NCBI RefSeq assembly: GCF_019645855.1
Contig: NZ_CP080999.1
Location: 4,464,001 to 4,528,000 of the forward strand
Direction: 5' to 3'
Length of the DNA stretch: 64,000 bases
Origin: Mycobacterium malmoense
GTDB lineage: Bacteria > Actinomycetota > Actinomycetes > Mycobacteriales > Mycobacteriaceae
Under the pieces are notes generated by a model. That model saw nothing but the letters and a program-made list of their open reading frames with translations, was not told where the DNA came from and made no database searches. The stretch's first letter is position 1; each line of letters starts with the position of its first letter. Below, one piece after another: positions 25,344 to 33,762 of this stretch. Made by a program: the position numbers and the translations under genes.

Positions 25344-26132
25344 TCAGGCCCGAACGCCGGCGAAGAACTGCAGCGCCGCGGCGTTGACGGCCTGCGGGCG
25401 CTCGAAGAACCCGAGATGACCGGCATCGGGTATCTGCAGGTAACGGCCGTTGGGCAGGGCGTCGGCGACCTCCCGCCCCAGGTGGGGCGGCGTGACGATG
25501 TCGTCGCCGAAACCGATCACCAGCACCGGCGCGGCGATGCTGCGGTAGGCCGGTAACCGGTTGGTCTGCGGCGACACATCCAGTTGGCAGCGCAGCCCCG
25601 GGGTCTGCTTGATCGGCCAGGTGGAAAACATCGCGATCCAGTCGCCGACGGCCGCGTCATCGTTGATGGTTTTTCGCGAAAAGCTTTCCAGCAAGCGAGA
25701 TCTCGCGTCGTAGGAGGGAGGCAGCCGGACCCCGGAGTCGTAGAGCTCGGCCTCGGCATCGTGAAAGAACTGGCGGGCGCGGTCCAGGCGGCCGCGGGTG
25801 GCCATCAGCACCGCCGCGGTGACCAGCTCCGGGCGCGACACCATGAGTTCCTGCGCGATGAACGAGCCCATGGATACCCCGACGATCCGCGCGGGGGCGG
25901 CGCCCAGCGACTCGATCAGCGCGGCGGTGTCGGCGACCATGGTTTGCGTCGTGAACCCTTCGGCGTTTTCGGTCGCGGCGATGCCGCGGTTGTCGAAGGT
26001 GATGACCCGATATCCGGCCGCCAGGAACGCCGGAACCTGGTGCGGATGCCAGGTGCGGCCCGCGCCGCCGCGGCCGGCGATGAAAACGACGGGCTCGCCG
26101 GACCCGCGATCGTCGTAAGCCAGGTTGATCAC
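25344..26132 (-). CDS. bpoC: Alpha/beta hydrolase BpoC (Rv0554-like)
   Basis: A 262-residue alpha/beta hydrolase. The oxyanion segment VFIAGRGGAGRTWHPHQ is near residue 15, the nucleophile elbow GVSMGSF (Ser ~95), and the catalytic His lies in PDAGHLGFFERP near residue 240. Named as a non-heme bromoperoxidase, but these are normally esterases or C-C hydrolases. It sits between menC and menD, which suggests a menaquinone step, for instance the MenH-type elimination. The GTG at 26132 overlaps the menC stop (GTGA) and gives the length I recall for the H37Rv protein. Confidence 0.9.
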   Translation of the reverse strand: MINLAYDDRGSGEPVVFIAGRGGAGRTWHPHQVPAFLAAGYRVITFDNRGIAATENAEGFTTQTMVADTAALIESLGAAPARIVGVSMGSFIAQELMVSRPELVTAAVLMATRGRLDRARQFFHDAEAELYDSGVRLPPSYDARSRLLESFSRKTINDDAAVGDWIAMFSTWPIKQTPGLRCQLDVSPQTNRLPAYRSIAAPVLVIGFGDDIVTPPHLGREVADALPNGRYLQIPDAGHLGFFERPQAVNAAALQFFAGVRA

Positions 26133-27100
26133 CCGGACGACGGTACAAGCAGCGGATGGCAGGCCTTGACCCGGTCGATCCACCACTGCCGCCGCTCCGG
26201 GGGCGCGGCCAGCGCCTGCAGCCGCTCCGGGTCGGGCGTCACCGGCCCGACCGCCAGGCTGCCGTCGACGGGCGCGGCAACGTCGGCGACGTCCTCTAGG
26301 AACAGCCCGCCGGTGCCCAGCCCGCAGGCGTGACGAAGCTGCGGCAGGGCCGCGGCGGCGGTCAGCCCGGCGGCGATCCCCACGGCCGAGTCGAGGGCGC
26401 TGGAGACGACTATCGGGATGTCGATTTGGGCGGCGATGTCGAGCAGGGCCGAAATACCGCCCAGCGGAGCCACTTTCAGCACCGCGATGTCCGCGGCGTG
26501 GGCGCGGACCACGGCGAGCGGGTCGTCGGCCTTGCGGATGCTTTCGTCGGCCGCGATGGGCACGTCGACCCGGCGGCGCAGCTCGGCGAGTTCGGCTATG
26601 GCCGCGCAGGGTTGTTCGAGGTATTCCAGCGGGCCGTCGGCGGTCAACGCGGCCGCGGCCCGCGCCGCCTCCTCGACGCTCCAGCCGCCGTTGGCGTCCA
26701 CCCGCACGGTCGGGACGAGTTCGCGCACGGCGTTGACCCGATCCACGTCGTCGGCCAGCGTCTGCCCGGGTTCGGCGACCTTCACCTTGGCCGTGCGGGC
26801 CCCGGGGAACCGGGCCAAAATTTCGGGGACCCGGGCGGCCGGTGTGGCGGGCACGGTGGCGTTGATCGGGACGCGGTCGCGCAGCGTCGGCGGCGGCTCG
26901 CGGTAGGCGGACTCGATGCCCGAGGCGAGCCAGTGCGCGGCCTCCCGCGGGCCGTATTCGACGAACGCCCCGAACTCGCCCCAGCCCACGGGGCCCTCGA
27001 TGAGCGCGACCTCGCGGGTGGTGATGCCGCGGAACCGCACCCGCATCGGCAGGGCCACCACATGCAGGCGGTCGAGCAGGTCCTCGAGCGTCGGGGTCAC
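26129..27100 (-). CDS. menC: o-Succinylbenzoate synthase MenC
   Basis: A 323-residue enolase-superfamily enzyme that dehydrates SHCHC to o-succinylbenzoate. Catalytic and metal residues are readable in order: KVK in TAKVKVAEPG (acid/base Lys), Asp in RVDANGGWS, Glu in YLEQPC, Asp in AADESIRK, and Lys in VLKVAPLGG. The GTG at 27100 overlaps the stop of the upstream amidohydrolase (GTGA), so the short N-terminal leader VTPTLEDLLDRL is the natural start. The long frame extending to 27535 is not part of the protein. Confidence 0.94.
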   Translation of the reverse strand: MTPTLEDLLDRLHVVALPMRVRFRGITTREVALIEGPVGWGEFGAFVEYGPREAAHWLASGIESAYREPPPTLRDRVPINATVPATPAARVPEILARFPGARTAKVKVAEPGQTLADDVDRVNAVRELVPTVRVDANGGWSVEEAARAAAALTADGPLEYLEQPCAAIAELAELRRRVDVPIAADESIRKADDPLAVVRAHAADIAVLKVAPLGGISALLDIAAQIDIPIVVSSALDSAVGIAAGLTAAAALPQLRHACGLGTGGLFLEDVADVAAPVDGSLAVGPVTPDPERLQALAAPPERRQWWIDRVKACHPLLVPSSG

Positions 27101-28701
27101 GCGCGGTAGACCTGGCGGCCCGCCAGATACGTCGCGCGCACCTCGAGGTCGGCGATTTGCTCCGGCGGCACCGTGCGGGGATCGGCCGACAGCACCACCA
27201 GGTCGGCGTACTTGCCGACCTCCAGCGACCCGATCACGTCGTCGGCGAACAGCTGCCAGGCGGCGTCGATGGTCTGCGCGCGGATCGCCTGTTCGACCGT
27301 CAACCGCTCCTCGGGCGCCAGCACCCGCCCGCTGGGCGCGGTGCGGGTCGCGGCCACGCTGATGTTGCGCAGCGGCTCCTCGGGCGTGACGGGCGGATCG
27401 TTGTGCAGCGAGATCCGCATTCCGGTGGCCACCGCGGAACCCGCTGGCATCCAACGGGATCCGCGCTCCGGGCCGAACAGGCCGTCGACGAGGACATCGC
27501 CCCAGTAGTGGATCTGGTCGACGAAGATGCTGCACGTGACGCCGAGGTCGGCGGCCCGTTGGAGTTGGTCGGGGCGGATGGCGCCGACGTGTTCGAGCCG
27601 CAGCCGATGGTCGTCGCGCGGATTGCGTTGCAGCGCTTGTTCGTAGACGTCAAGGATGGTGTCGACGCCGGCGTCGCCGTGCACGTGGCAAGCCATCGGC
27701 CAGCCCAGCGGAAAGTAGGCGCCGACGATTTCGCTCAGCTGCTCGCGGGTGTAGTTGGCGTGCCCGCAGGAACCGGGCGGCACCCCGATGGTGCGGGTGG
27801 CGGCGGTGTCCAGGTACGGGAAGGACAGGTCGATGTTGCCCACCCAGGGTGAGCCGTCCACCCAGATCTTGATGCCGACCTGGCGCAGCATGTCGTCGCC
27901 CTCGCCGGGGGTGGCGTCGGTGTGCATCCGCGGGTTGGAGATCTCGTAGGTGCGCAGCCGGACCGTCAGCTCGCCCCGCAGCCGCTCGACCAAAGGCCGA
28001 AACCCGGGGTCGAAGGCCATCTCCGAGCAGGTGGTCAGGCCCGCACGGTTGAGCCGGGCGCACTCGGCGCGCAGCATCGCCGGGTAATCTCCGGGTGCGA
28101 TGGCGCCGCCCAGCAGCGGGAAGACCGCGCCGGTTTCCACGGCGGTGCCGTCGAGTTCGCCGTGTGCGTCGCGGCCGTACTTGGCGCCCTTGGGATCTGG
28201 AGTGTCGCGGGTCAGGCCATTGAACCGGGCGGCGTGGGAGTTGAAGTAGGCCTTGTGCCCGGAGTTGTGGATGATCACCAGCGGCCCGTCGGGCGCGATC
28301 TCGTCGAGCCAGGCCAGCGTCGGTTCCGGAAGCCCGTTCTGCAGCAACGGATCCCAGCCGTTCAGGTAGGCCCCGGCGGCTCCCCGGGTTTTGGCCTCGC
28401 GGGCGACGGCCTCGACCACGCGATCCGCGTCGCTTATGGTCACCGGCCGGATGTCGACGATCCGGTCCGACAGCGCGATGGCCTCCATCAACGGATGCCC
28501 ATGCGCCTCAACGAAACCCGGCATGACGCAGCCGTCGGCGACGTCGATGGTCTCGGTGTTCGGGCCGATGTGGCCGGCGACGTCCGAACGGGCGCCGACG
28601 GCGACGATCCGGCCGTCGGCCACGGCGAGCGCCTCGGCCGTGGGTCGCGCGTCGTCGACGGTCAGGATGGTTCCGGTGATGACGGCATCTGCCTGCGCCA
28701 T
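27097..28701 (-). CDS. Amidohydrolase family 3 (YtcJ-like) metal-dependent hydrolase, Rv0552-like
   Basis: A 534-residue metallo-hydrolase. The metal-binding HxH is in GFVEAHGHPLMEA near residue 70, and later His residues in ACHVHGDAGVDT and LRLEHVGAI complete the site. The C-terminal EERLTVEQAIRAQTIDAAW and a small beta domain (VGKYADLVVLSADP) are typical of amidohydrolase 3. It hydrolyses an unknown amide or imide. First gene of the minus-strand men cluster, with downstream menC coupled by a 4-nt overlap. Confidence 0.88.
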   Translation of the reverse strand: MAQADAVITGTILTVDDARPTAEALAVADGRIVAVGARSDVAGHIGPNTETIDVADGCVMPGFVEAHGHPLMEAIALSDRIVDIRPVTISDADRVVEAVAREAKTRGAAGAYLNGWDPLLQNGLPEPTLAWLDEIAPDGPLVIIHNSGHKAYFNSHAARFNGLTRDTPDPKGAKYGRDAHGELDGTAVETGAVFPLLGGAIAPGDYPAMLRAECARLNRAGLTTCSEMAFDPGFRPLVERLRGELTVRLRTYEISNPRMHTDATPGEGDDMLRQVGIKIWVDGSPWVGNIDLSFPYLDTAATRTIGVPPGSCGHANYTREQLSEIVGAYFPLGWPMACHVHGDAGVDTILDVYEQALQRNPRDDHRLRLEHVGAIRPDQLQRAADLGVTCSIFVDQIHYWGDVLVDGLFGPERGSRWMPAGSAVATGMRISLHNDPPVTPEEPLRNISVAATRTAPSGRVLAPEERLTVEQAIRAQTIDAAWQLFADDVIGSLEVGKYADLVVLSADPRTVPPEQIADLEVRATYLAGRQVYRA

Positions 28702-29106
28702 GGGTAGGGATCCTAGTGACCCGGCAAGCTCGCGGGTGGGTTTGGCGTCCCGGGTTCGCGACGTGACGGGATTCTCCGGCCAACGCGGGGGGCCGCCGAA
28801 TTCGGTGGATCATAAGTGGCCGAGGTTGCGAGCGGTCTGGTCGGTACGTTCGTCGGGGGGTTGTGACCAGACGCCGCTGGCGCCGAGCCTGCGCTGGTGG
28901 CATCGAGTCTGCGTCCACGGCTGGCTTTTCGCCTCGGGCGCCGCAACCACCGCAGTCTCGGCGCCCCAGCGAACAGCGCTCCCGCACTCCGAACCCCTAG
29001 AAACGAGACTTGGGGGTTTGGGCCAGAGCAAAATATGGTCCCGGCGATCTGGGGGTGGCCGAGGGCGCGGCCGACGTGAATTGCAACACGTTCTAGTCTT
29101 GGCGTC
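28702..29106. other. Divergent intergenic region between amidohydrolase and fadD8
   Basis: About 405 bp without a supported ORF. It must contain promoters for the minus-strand men operon and for fadD8. Short frames here have no ribosome sites and odd composition. H37Rv has a divergent arrangement of the same two genes. Confidence 0.5.
29082..29095. promoter_or_regulatory. Candidate KstR box upstream of fadD8
   Basis: TGCAACACGTTCTA fits the published KstR operator pattern TnnAACnnGTTnnA exactly and ends 11 bp before the fadD8 ATG. KstR is the TetR repressor of cholesterol-catabolic genes in mycobacteria. The position would block transcription initiation. Whether fadD8 belongs to the regulon in this organism is not shown. 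Confidence 0.5.
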
Positions 29107-30708
29107 ATGAGTGACGAGCTGCTGCGCAACCCGACCCATAACGGCCACATGTTGGTGGGCGCGCTCAAACGCCACAAGAACAAGCCGGTGCTCTTCCTCG
29201 GCGACACCACCCTGACCGGCGGCCAGATGGCCGACCGGATCAGCCAGTACATTCAGGCGTTCGAGGCGCTGGGTGCGGGCACCGGGGCCGCGGTCGGCCT
29301 GCTGTCGCTGAACCGTCCCGAGGTGCTGATGATCATCGGCGCCGGCCAGACCCAGGGCTATCGGCGCACCGCTTTGCACCCGCTCGGTTCGCTGGACGAT
29401 CACGCCTACGTGCTCAACGACGCCGGCATCAGCTCGCTGATCATCGACCCCAATCCGATGTTCGTCGAGCGTGCGCTGGGCCTGCTGGAAAAGGTGCCGT
29501 CGCTCAAGCAGATCCTGACCATCGGTCCGGTGCCCCAGGCGCTCAACGGTGTTGCCGTCGACCTGTCGGCCGAGGCCGACAACTACGAGCCGCGGCCGCT
29601 AGCGGCTGCCGACCTGCCGCCGGACCAGGTCATCGGGTTGACCTACACCGGCGGCACCACCGGCAAGCCCAAGGGCGTGATGGGAACCGCGCAGTCGATC
29701 TCCACCATGACGATGATCCAACTCGCGGAATGGGAATGGCCCGACGAACCGCGGTTCTTGATGATCACGCCGCTGTCCCATGCCGGGGCCGCCTATTTCC
29801 TGCCGACGTTGGTCAAGGGCGGCGAAATGTATGTGCTGCCCAAGTTCGACCCCGCCGAAGTCCTGAAAACCATTGAAGAGAAACGGATTACGGCCACGTT
29901 CGTGGTGCCGTCGATGCTGTACGCGCTGCTGGACCACCCGGATTCGCACACCCGCGACCTGTCGTCGCTAGAGACGGTCTATTACGGCGCCTCGGCGATC
30001 AACCCGGTGCGGCTGGCCGAGGCGATCCGCCGGTTCGGCAAGATCTTCGCCCAGAACTACGGTCAGTCCGAGGCCCCGATGGCCATCACCTACCTGGCCA
30101 AGGGCGACCACGACGACACGCGGCTCACGTCGTGCGGGCGCCCGACGCTGTTCGCGCGGGTGGCGCTGCTCGGCGAGGACGGCAAGCCGGTGCCGCAGGG
30201 CGAGCCGGGCGAAATCTGCGTCAGCGGGCCGCTGTTGGCCGGCGGCTATTGGAACCTGCCGGAGGAGACCGCCAAGACCTTTAAAGACGGCTGGCTGCAC
30301 ACCGGCGACATGGCCCGCGAGGACTCCGACGGCTTCTACTACATCGTCGACCGGGTCAAGGACATGATCGTCACCGGCGGCTTCAACGTGTTCCCGCGGG
30401 AGGTCGAGGACGTGGTCGCCGAGCACGCGGCCGTCGCGCAGGTGTGCGTGGTGGGGGCGCCGGACGAGAAGTGGGGCGAGGCCGTCACCGCGGTGGTCGT
30501 GCTGCGCGCCGACGCGGCCAGCGACGACTCCGCGATCGAGGCCATGACCGCCGAGATCCAGGCCGCGGTCAAGGAACGCAAGGGCTCGGTGCAGTCGCCC
30601 AAGCGGGTGGTGGTCGTCGACTCGCTGCCGTTGACCGGGCTGGGCAAGCCCGACAAGAAGGCCGTGCGGGCGCGGTTCTGGGAGGGCGCCGGCCGCGCGG
30701 TCGGCTAG
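29107..30708 (+). CDS. fadD8: Acyl-CoA synthetase FadD8 (Rv0551c-like)
   Basis: A 533-residue ANL-superfamily adenylating enzyme that activates a carboxylic acid to its CoA thioester via an acyl-AMP. The P-loop GLTYTGGTTGKPKGV is near residue 180, the A5 core YGQSEAP near 320, DGWLHTGDMAREDSDGF near 395, and the hinge/A8 DRVKDMIVTGGFNVFPRE near 415. The C-terminal Lys lies in LTGLGKPDKK. Family I fatty or sterol-side-chain substrates are plausible. The next gene (TetR) converges on it, and a palindromic hairpin lies between. Confidence 0.9.
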   Translation: MSDELLRNPTHNGHMLVGALKRHKNKPVLFLGDTTLTGGQMADRISQYIQAFEALGAGTGAAVGLLSLNRPEVLMIIGAGQTQGYRRTALHPLGSLDDHAYVLNDAGISSLIIDPNPMFVERALGLLEKVPSLKQILTIGPVPQALNGVAVDLSAEADNYEPRPLAAADLPPDQVIGLTYTGGTTGKPKGVMGTAQSISTMTMIQLAEWEWPDEPRFLMITPLSHAGAAYFLPTLVKGGEMYVLPKFDPAEVLKTIEEKRITATFVVPSMLYALLDHPDSHTRDLSSLETVYYGASAINPVRLAEAIRRFGKIFAQNYGQSEAPMAITYLAKGDHDDTRLTSCGRPTLFARVALLGEDGKPVPQGEPGEICVSGPLLAGGYWNLPEETAKTFKDGWLHTGDMAREDSDGFYYIVDRVKDMIVTGGFNVFPREVEDVVAEHAAVAQVCVVGAPDEKWGEAVTAVVVLRADAASDDSAIEAMTAEIQAAVKERKGSVQSPKRVVVVDSLPLTGLGKPDKKAVRARFWEGAGRAVG

Positions 30709-30716
30709 GTCCGGCC

Positions 30717-30776
30717 GCCGAACGTCACGCTGGCGTGGCGCCCGACGCTCACGGTCACTCTGGCGTGACGCTCGGC
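30717..30776. terminator. Inverted repeat after fadD8 (family C palindrome, copy 1)
   Basis: Outer arms GCCGAACGTCACG (30717-30729) and CGTGACGCTCGGC (30764-30776) pair with one mismatch. The interior carries CTGGCGTG on the left and TCTGGCG on the right, in the same orientation rather than complementary. Situated between convergent fadD8 and the TetR gene, as expected for a two-way terminator. Related to 33763-33820. Confidence 0.55.
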
Positions 30777-30789
30777 AGGGGCGACAAGT

Positions 30790-31338
30790 TTAGCGAGCCA
30801 CGCCGGCCACCAGCAGGTCGAGCATGCGACCCGTCTGCTCCGGCGAACCGCTGGCCAAAAAGATGCCGATCAGGCTGGACACCACGTCGTCGGCTTGCAC
30901 GTCGGGGCGCAGGCCGCCGTCGTCGGCGCCGGCCCGCAACAGCATGTCAACGGCACCGACGATGCTGTCGCGGGTCTGGCTGGGCTCCATGGCGCCGGAG
31001 TCGAAGATCGCGTGCAACGACTCGGCCATCCCGCGCTTGGCGGCCACGAAGCTGGCGTAGCGGTCCATCCAGCGTCGCAGCGCCGCTTTGGGCGGGTGCC
31101 GCTTGAGCAGCTGTTCGGCCGCCGCGGCCACCTCGGCGAGCTCGGCCCGGTAGATCGCCTCGACGAGGGCCTCCCGGCTCGGGAAGTGGCGGTAGAGCGT
31201 GCCGATCCCGACGCCGGCGTCGCGCGCGATCGACTCCAGCGACACCGGCCGCCCCTCGGCGGTGGCGAACGCCGCGGTTGCCACCTGAAGTAGCTTGTCG
31301 CGGTTCCGGCGCGCGTCGGACCGGATTGGCTCGGCCAA
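30790..31338 (-). CDS. TetR-family transcriptional regulator
   Basis: A 182-residue regulator. Helix-turn-helix in VSLESIARDAGVGIGTLYRH (residues ~28-47), followed by FPSREALVEAIYRAEL; the C-terminal ligand domain is about 120 residues. The TTG at 31338 is chosen because upstream codons would run through the operator palindromes; a GGAGG inside the palindrome may act as ribosome site. Divergent from an aldo/keto reductase gene, with two perfect palindromes between them, so it very likely represses itself and that gene. Confidence 0.85.
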   Translation of the reverse strand: MAEPIRSDARRNRDKLLQVATAAFATAEGRPVSLESIARDAGVGIGTLYRHFPSREALVEAIYRAELAEVAAAAEQLLKRHPPKAALRRWMDRYASFVAAKRGMAESLHAIFDSGAMEPSQTRDSIVGAVDMLLRAGADDGGLRPDVQADDVVSSLIGIFLASGSPEQTGRMLDLLVAGVAR

Positions 31339-31340
31339 AG

Positions 31341-31389
31341 CGGAGGATCCTCCGTTTCTGCTAGGGTGGACCAAGCGGAGGATCCTCCG
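31341..31389. promoter_or_regulatory. Two identical TetR-type operators between divergent genes
   Basis: The 14-bp perfect palindrome CGGAGGATCCTCCG occurs at 31341-31354 and again at 31376-31389, 35 bp apart centre to centre. They fill the space between the TetR gene and the aldo/keto reductase. The intervening 21 bp includes CTAGGGT, which could act as a -10 element. Double operators like this usually give cooperative repression of both promoters. Confidence 0.75.
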
Positions 31390-31429
31390 CATTTCTCTAG
31401 TGTGTCACGAGTCCTACCGAGGGAGCACC

Positions 31430-32383
31430 ATGACGGACCAACCACAGCCCGGCGGCGTCGGCGGCATCGGCACTACGAGGGTTGCCCGCGTCGGCTACGG
31501 CGCGATGCAACTGTTCGAGGCGATATCACCCGAGGACGCCGTCGCACTGCTGCGTCGCGCGGTCGAACTCGGCGTCAACCACATCGACACCGCGTCGTTT
31601 TACGGCCCCGGCGAGGTGAATCGCCGGATCCGCGAGGCGCTGGCCCCCCACGGCTCGCCCTACCCTGAAGACCTCGTCATCGTCAGCAAGGTCGGTGCGC
31701 GATACACCGGCGAACAACCGATACCCCTGGCCGCGGCGCAAAGGCCCGCCGAGCTGCGCGGCGCCGTCGAAGACGACCTGCGCCAGCTCGGCCTCGACTG
31801 CGTTCCGGTGGTCAATTTGCGGCGCCTCGACCTCGGGCCCGGATTGCAAGCCGAGGGCGACCAGATCGTGGACCTTGACGACCAGCTGGCCGAGATGATC
31901 GCCCTGCGCGACGAGGGCAAGATCGGCGCCATCGGCATCAGCAGTGTGCCGCTCGACGTGCTGCGGCGGGCGCTGTCCGCGGGAATCGTCTGCGTGCAGA
32001 ACGCCTACAGCCTGCTCGACCGCTCGCAGGAAGAGATGCTCGACGTTTGCACCAACGAGGGCATCGCCTGGGTACCGTTCTTCCCGCTGGGATCGTCGTT
32101 CCCCGGTTTCCCCAAGGTCGCCGACAACGCGGTGGTGGCCCAGATCGCCGGGGAGCTGGGCGTGACGGGCGCCCAAGTCGGCTTGGCGTGGCTGTTGGCC
32201 CATGCGCCCAACATGTTGCTGATTCCGGGCACGCGGTCGATCGACCACCTCGAGGAGAACGTCGGCGCGGCGAACCTTTCGTTGGATGCCGACGCGCTCG
32301 CGCGGCTGGACGCCGTCACCGCGCCGGGGGGCGGCCCACAGCTCCATGGCACCGAACCCTTTCTGGAGGCGCCGACCGCCTGA
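31430..32383 (+). CDS. Aldo/keto reductase
   Basis: A 317-residue TIM-barrel NADPH oxidoreductase. The catalytic tetrad Asp/Tyr is in HIDTASFYGPGEVNR near residue 55 and Lys in IVSKVGARY near 88. The C-terminal NADPH-binding loop LLIPGTRSIDHLEENVGA is near residue 275. Acts on an unknown carbonyl. ATG at 31430 with GAGGGAGC upstream. Divergent from a TetR gene with shared operators, so probably induced by the regulator's ligand. Not part of the H37Rv order at this point. Confidence 0.87.
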   Translation: MTDQPQPGGVGGIGTTRVARVGYGAMQLFEAISPEDAVALLRRAVELGVNHIDTASFYGPGEVNRRIREALAPHGSPYPEDLVIVSKVGARYTGEQPIPLAAAQRPAELRGAVEDDLRQLGLDCVPVVNLRRLDLGPGLQAEGDQIVDLDDQLAEMIALRDEGKIGAIGISSVPLDVLRRALSAGIVCVQNAYSLLDRSQEEMLDVCTNEGIAWVPFFPLGSSFPGFPKVADNAVVAQIAGELGVTGAQVGLAWLLAHAPNMLLIPGTRSIDHLEENVGAANLSLDADALARLDAVTAPGGGPQLHGTEPFLEAPTA

Positions 32384-32397
32384 CTACTGTGGCAGGC

Positions 32398-32853
32398 ATG
32401 GCAAACGCTGACGGTCTCAAGCCGCCCTGGTGGCTGAAACCGGCGAACAAGCTCTTCATCCAGCTGTCCCGGCTCGGCCTGAGCTTCGGCGGCGAAAGCC
32501 CGGTGGTGTTGACCGTGGCGGGCCGCAAGTCCGGGACTCCCCGGTCGACGCCGGTGACCCCGATGACGGTCGACGGCAAACGGTACGTCGTCGGCGGTTT
32601 CCCGGGGGCGGATTGGATCCGAAACGTCCGCGCCGCAGGCGAAGTCACGCTCAGGCGCGGCCGCACACAAGAGCGGGTGCGCATGGTGGAGTTGTCCGCC
32701 GACGACGCGCGGCCGTTCCTGCGGGCCTTCCCGACCGAGGTACCCACCGGCGTCGGTTTCATGAAGCGGTCCGGGTTGGTCGAGGAGGGACGCCCCGACG
32801 AATTCGAGGCGTTGGCCGGCGTCTGCCCGGTCTTCCGCGTGGATCCGCTGTGA
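32398..32853 (+). CDS. Nitroreductase/deazaflavin (F420)-dependent family protein
   Basis: A 151-residue split beta-barrel protein of the Ddn/DUF385 type. It has VVLTVAGRKSGTPRSTPVTP near residue 38, which binds the deazaflavin phosphate in this family, and YVVGGFPGADWIRNVRAAG near 65. It likely uses reduced F420 to reduce quinones or similar compounds. Placed 14 bp after the aldo/keto reductase and joined to menB by a GTGA overlap, so all three genes are probably one transcript. A quinone-linked role fits the context but is inference. Confidence 0.82.
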   Translation: MANADGLKPPWWLKPANKLFIQLSRLGLSFGGESPVVLTVAGRKSGTPRSTPVTPMTVDGKRYVVGGFPGADWIRNVRAAGEVTLRRGRTQERVRMVELSADDARPFLRAFPTEVPTGVGFMKRSGLVEEGRPDEFEALAGVCPVFRVDPL

Positions 32854-33752
32854 GCGACAACCCCTTTGATGCGCGGGCCTGGCGGCCCGTCGACGGGTTC
32901 GGCGACCTGACCGACATCACCTACCACCGCCACGTCGACGACGCCACGGTGCGGGTGGCGTTCGACCGGCCCGAGGTGCGCAACGCGTTCCGTCCGCACA
33001 CCGTCGACGAGCTGTACCGCGCTTTGGACCACGCCCGGATGTCCCCCGACGTGGGCGTGGTGCTGCTGACCGGCAACGGCCCGTCGCCGAAGGACGGCGG
33101 CTGGGCGTTCTGCTCGGGCGGCGACCAACGCATTCGCGGCCGGTCCGGCTATCAGTACGCGAGCGGGGACACCGCGGACACCGTTGACGCGGCCCGCGCC
33201 GGCCGGCTGCACATCCTCGAGGTGCAGCGGCTGATCCGGTTCATGCCCAAGGTGGTCATCTGCCTGGTCAACGGGTGGGCCGCCGGCGGCGGGCACAGCC
33301 TGCACGTGGTCTGCGACCTCACCCTGGCCAGCCGCGAGCACGCCCGCTTCAAGCAGACCGACGCCGACGTCGGCAGCTTCGACGGCGGCTACGGCAGCGC
33401 CTATCTGGCCCGCCAGGTGGGCCAGAAGTTCGCCCGCGAGGTCTTCTTCCTGGGCCGCCCGTATACCGCCGAGCAGATGCACCACATGGGCGCGGTCAAC
33501 GAGGTCGTCGAGCACGCCGAGCTGGAAAGGGTTGGCATCGAGTGGGCGGCGGCGATCAACGCCAAATCGCCTCAGGCGCAACGGATGCTGAAGTACGCGT
33601 TCAACCTGCTCGACGACGGGCTGGTGGGCCAGCAGCTGTTCGCCGGCGAGGCCACCCGGCTGGCGTACATGACCGACGAGGCCGTCGAGGGCCGCGACGC
33701 CTTCCTGGAGAAGCGGGCCCCGGACTGGAGCCGTTTCCCCCGGTATTTCTGA
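32850..33752 (+). CDS. menB: 1,4-Dihydroxy-2-naphthoyl-CoA synthase MenB
   Basis: A 300-residue crotonase-fold enzyme that cyclises o-succinylbenzoyl-CoA to DHNA-CoA. Family signatures: WAFCSGGDQRIRGRSGYQY (oxyanion region, near residue 90), NGWAAGGGHSLHVVCDLTLA near 145 and DVGSFDGGYGSAYLARQVG near 175, which carries the Asp/Tyr active-site region. The GTG at 32850 overlaps the preceding stop (GTGA); the H37Rv protein has a slightly longer N terminus, which could not be encoded in frame here without running into the upstream gene. Confidence 0.95.
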   Translation: MSDNPFDARAWRPVDGFGDLTDITYHRHVDDATVRVAFDRPEVRNAFRPHTVDELYRALDHARMSPDVGVVLLTGNGPSPKDGGWAFCSGGDQRIRGRSGYQYASGDTADTVDAARAGRLHILEVQRLIRFMPKVVICLVNGWAAGGGHSLHVVCDLTLASREHARFKQTDADVGSFDGGYGSAYLARQVGQKFAREVFFLGRPYTAEQMHHMGAVNEVVEHAELERVGIEWAAAINAKSPQAQRMLKYAFNLLDDGLVGQQLFAGEATRLAYMTDEAVEGRDAFLEKRAPDWSRFPRYF

Positions 33753-33762
33753 GGTCGACTCG

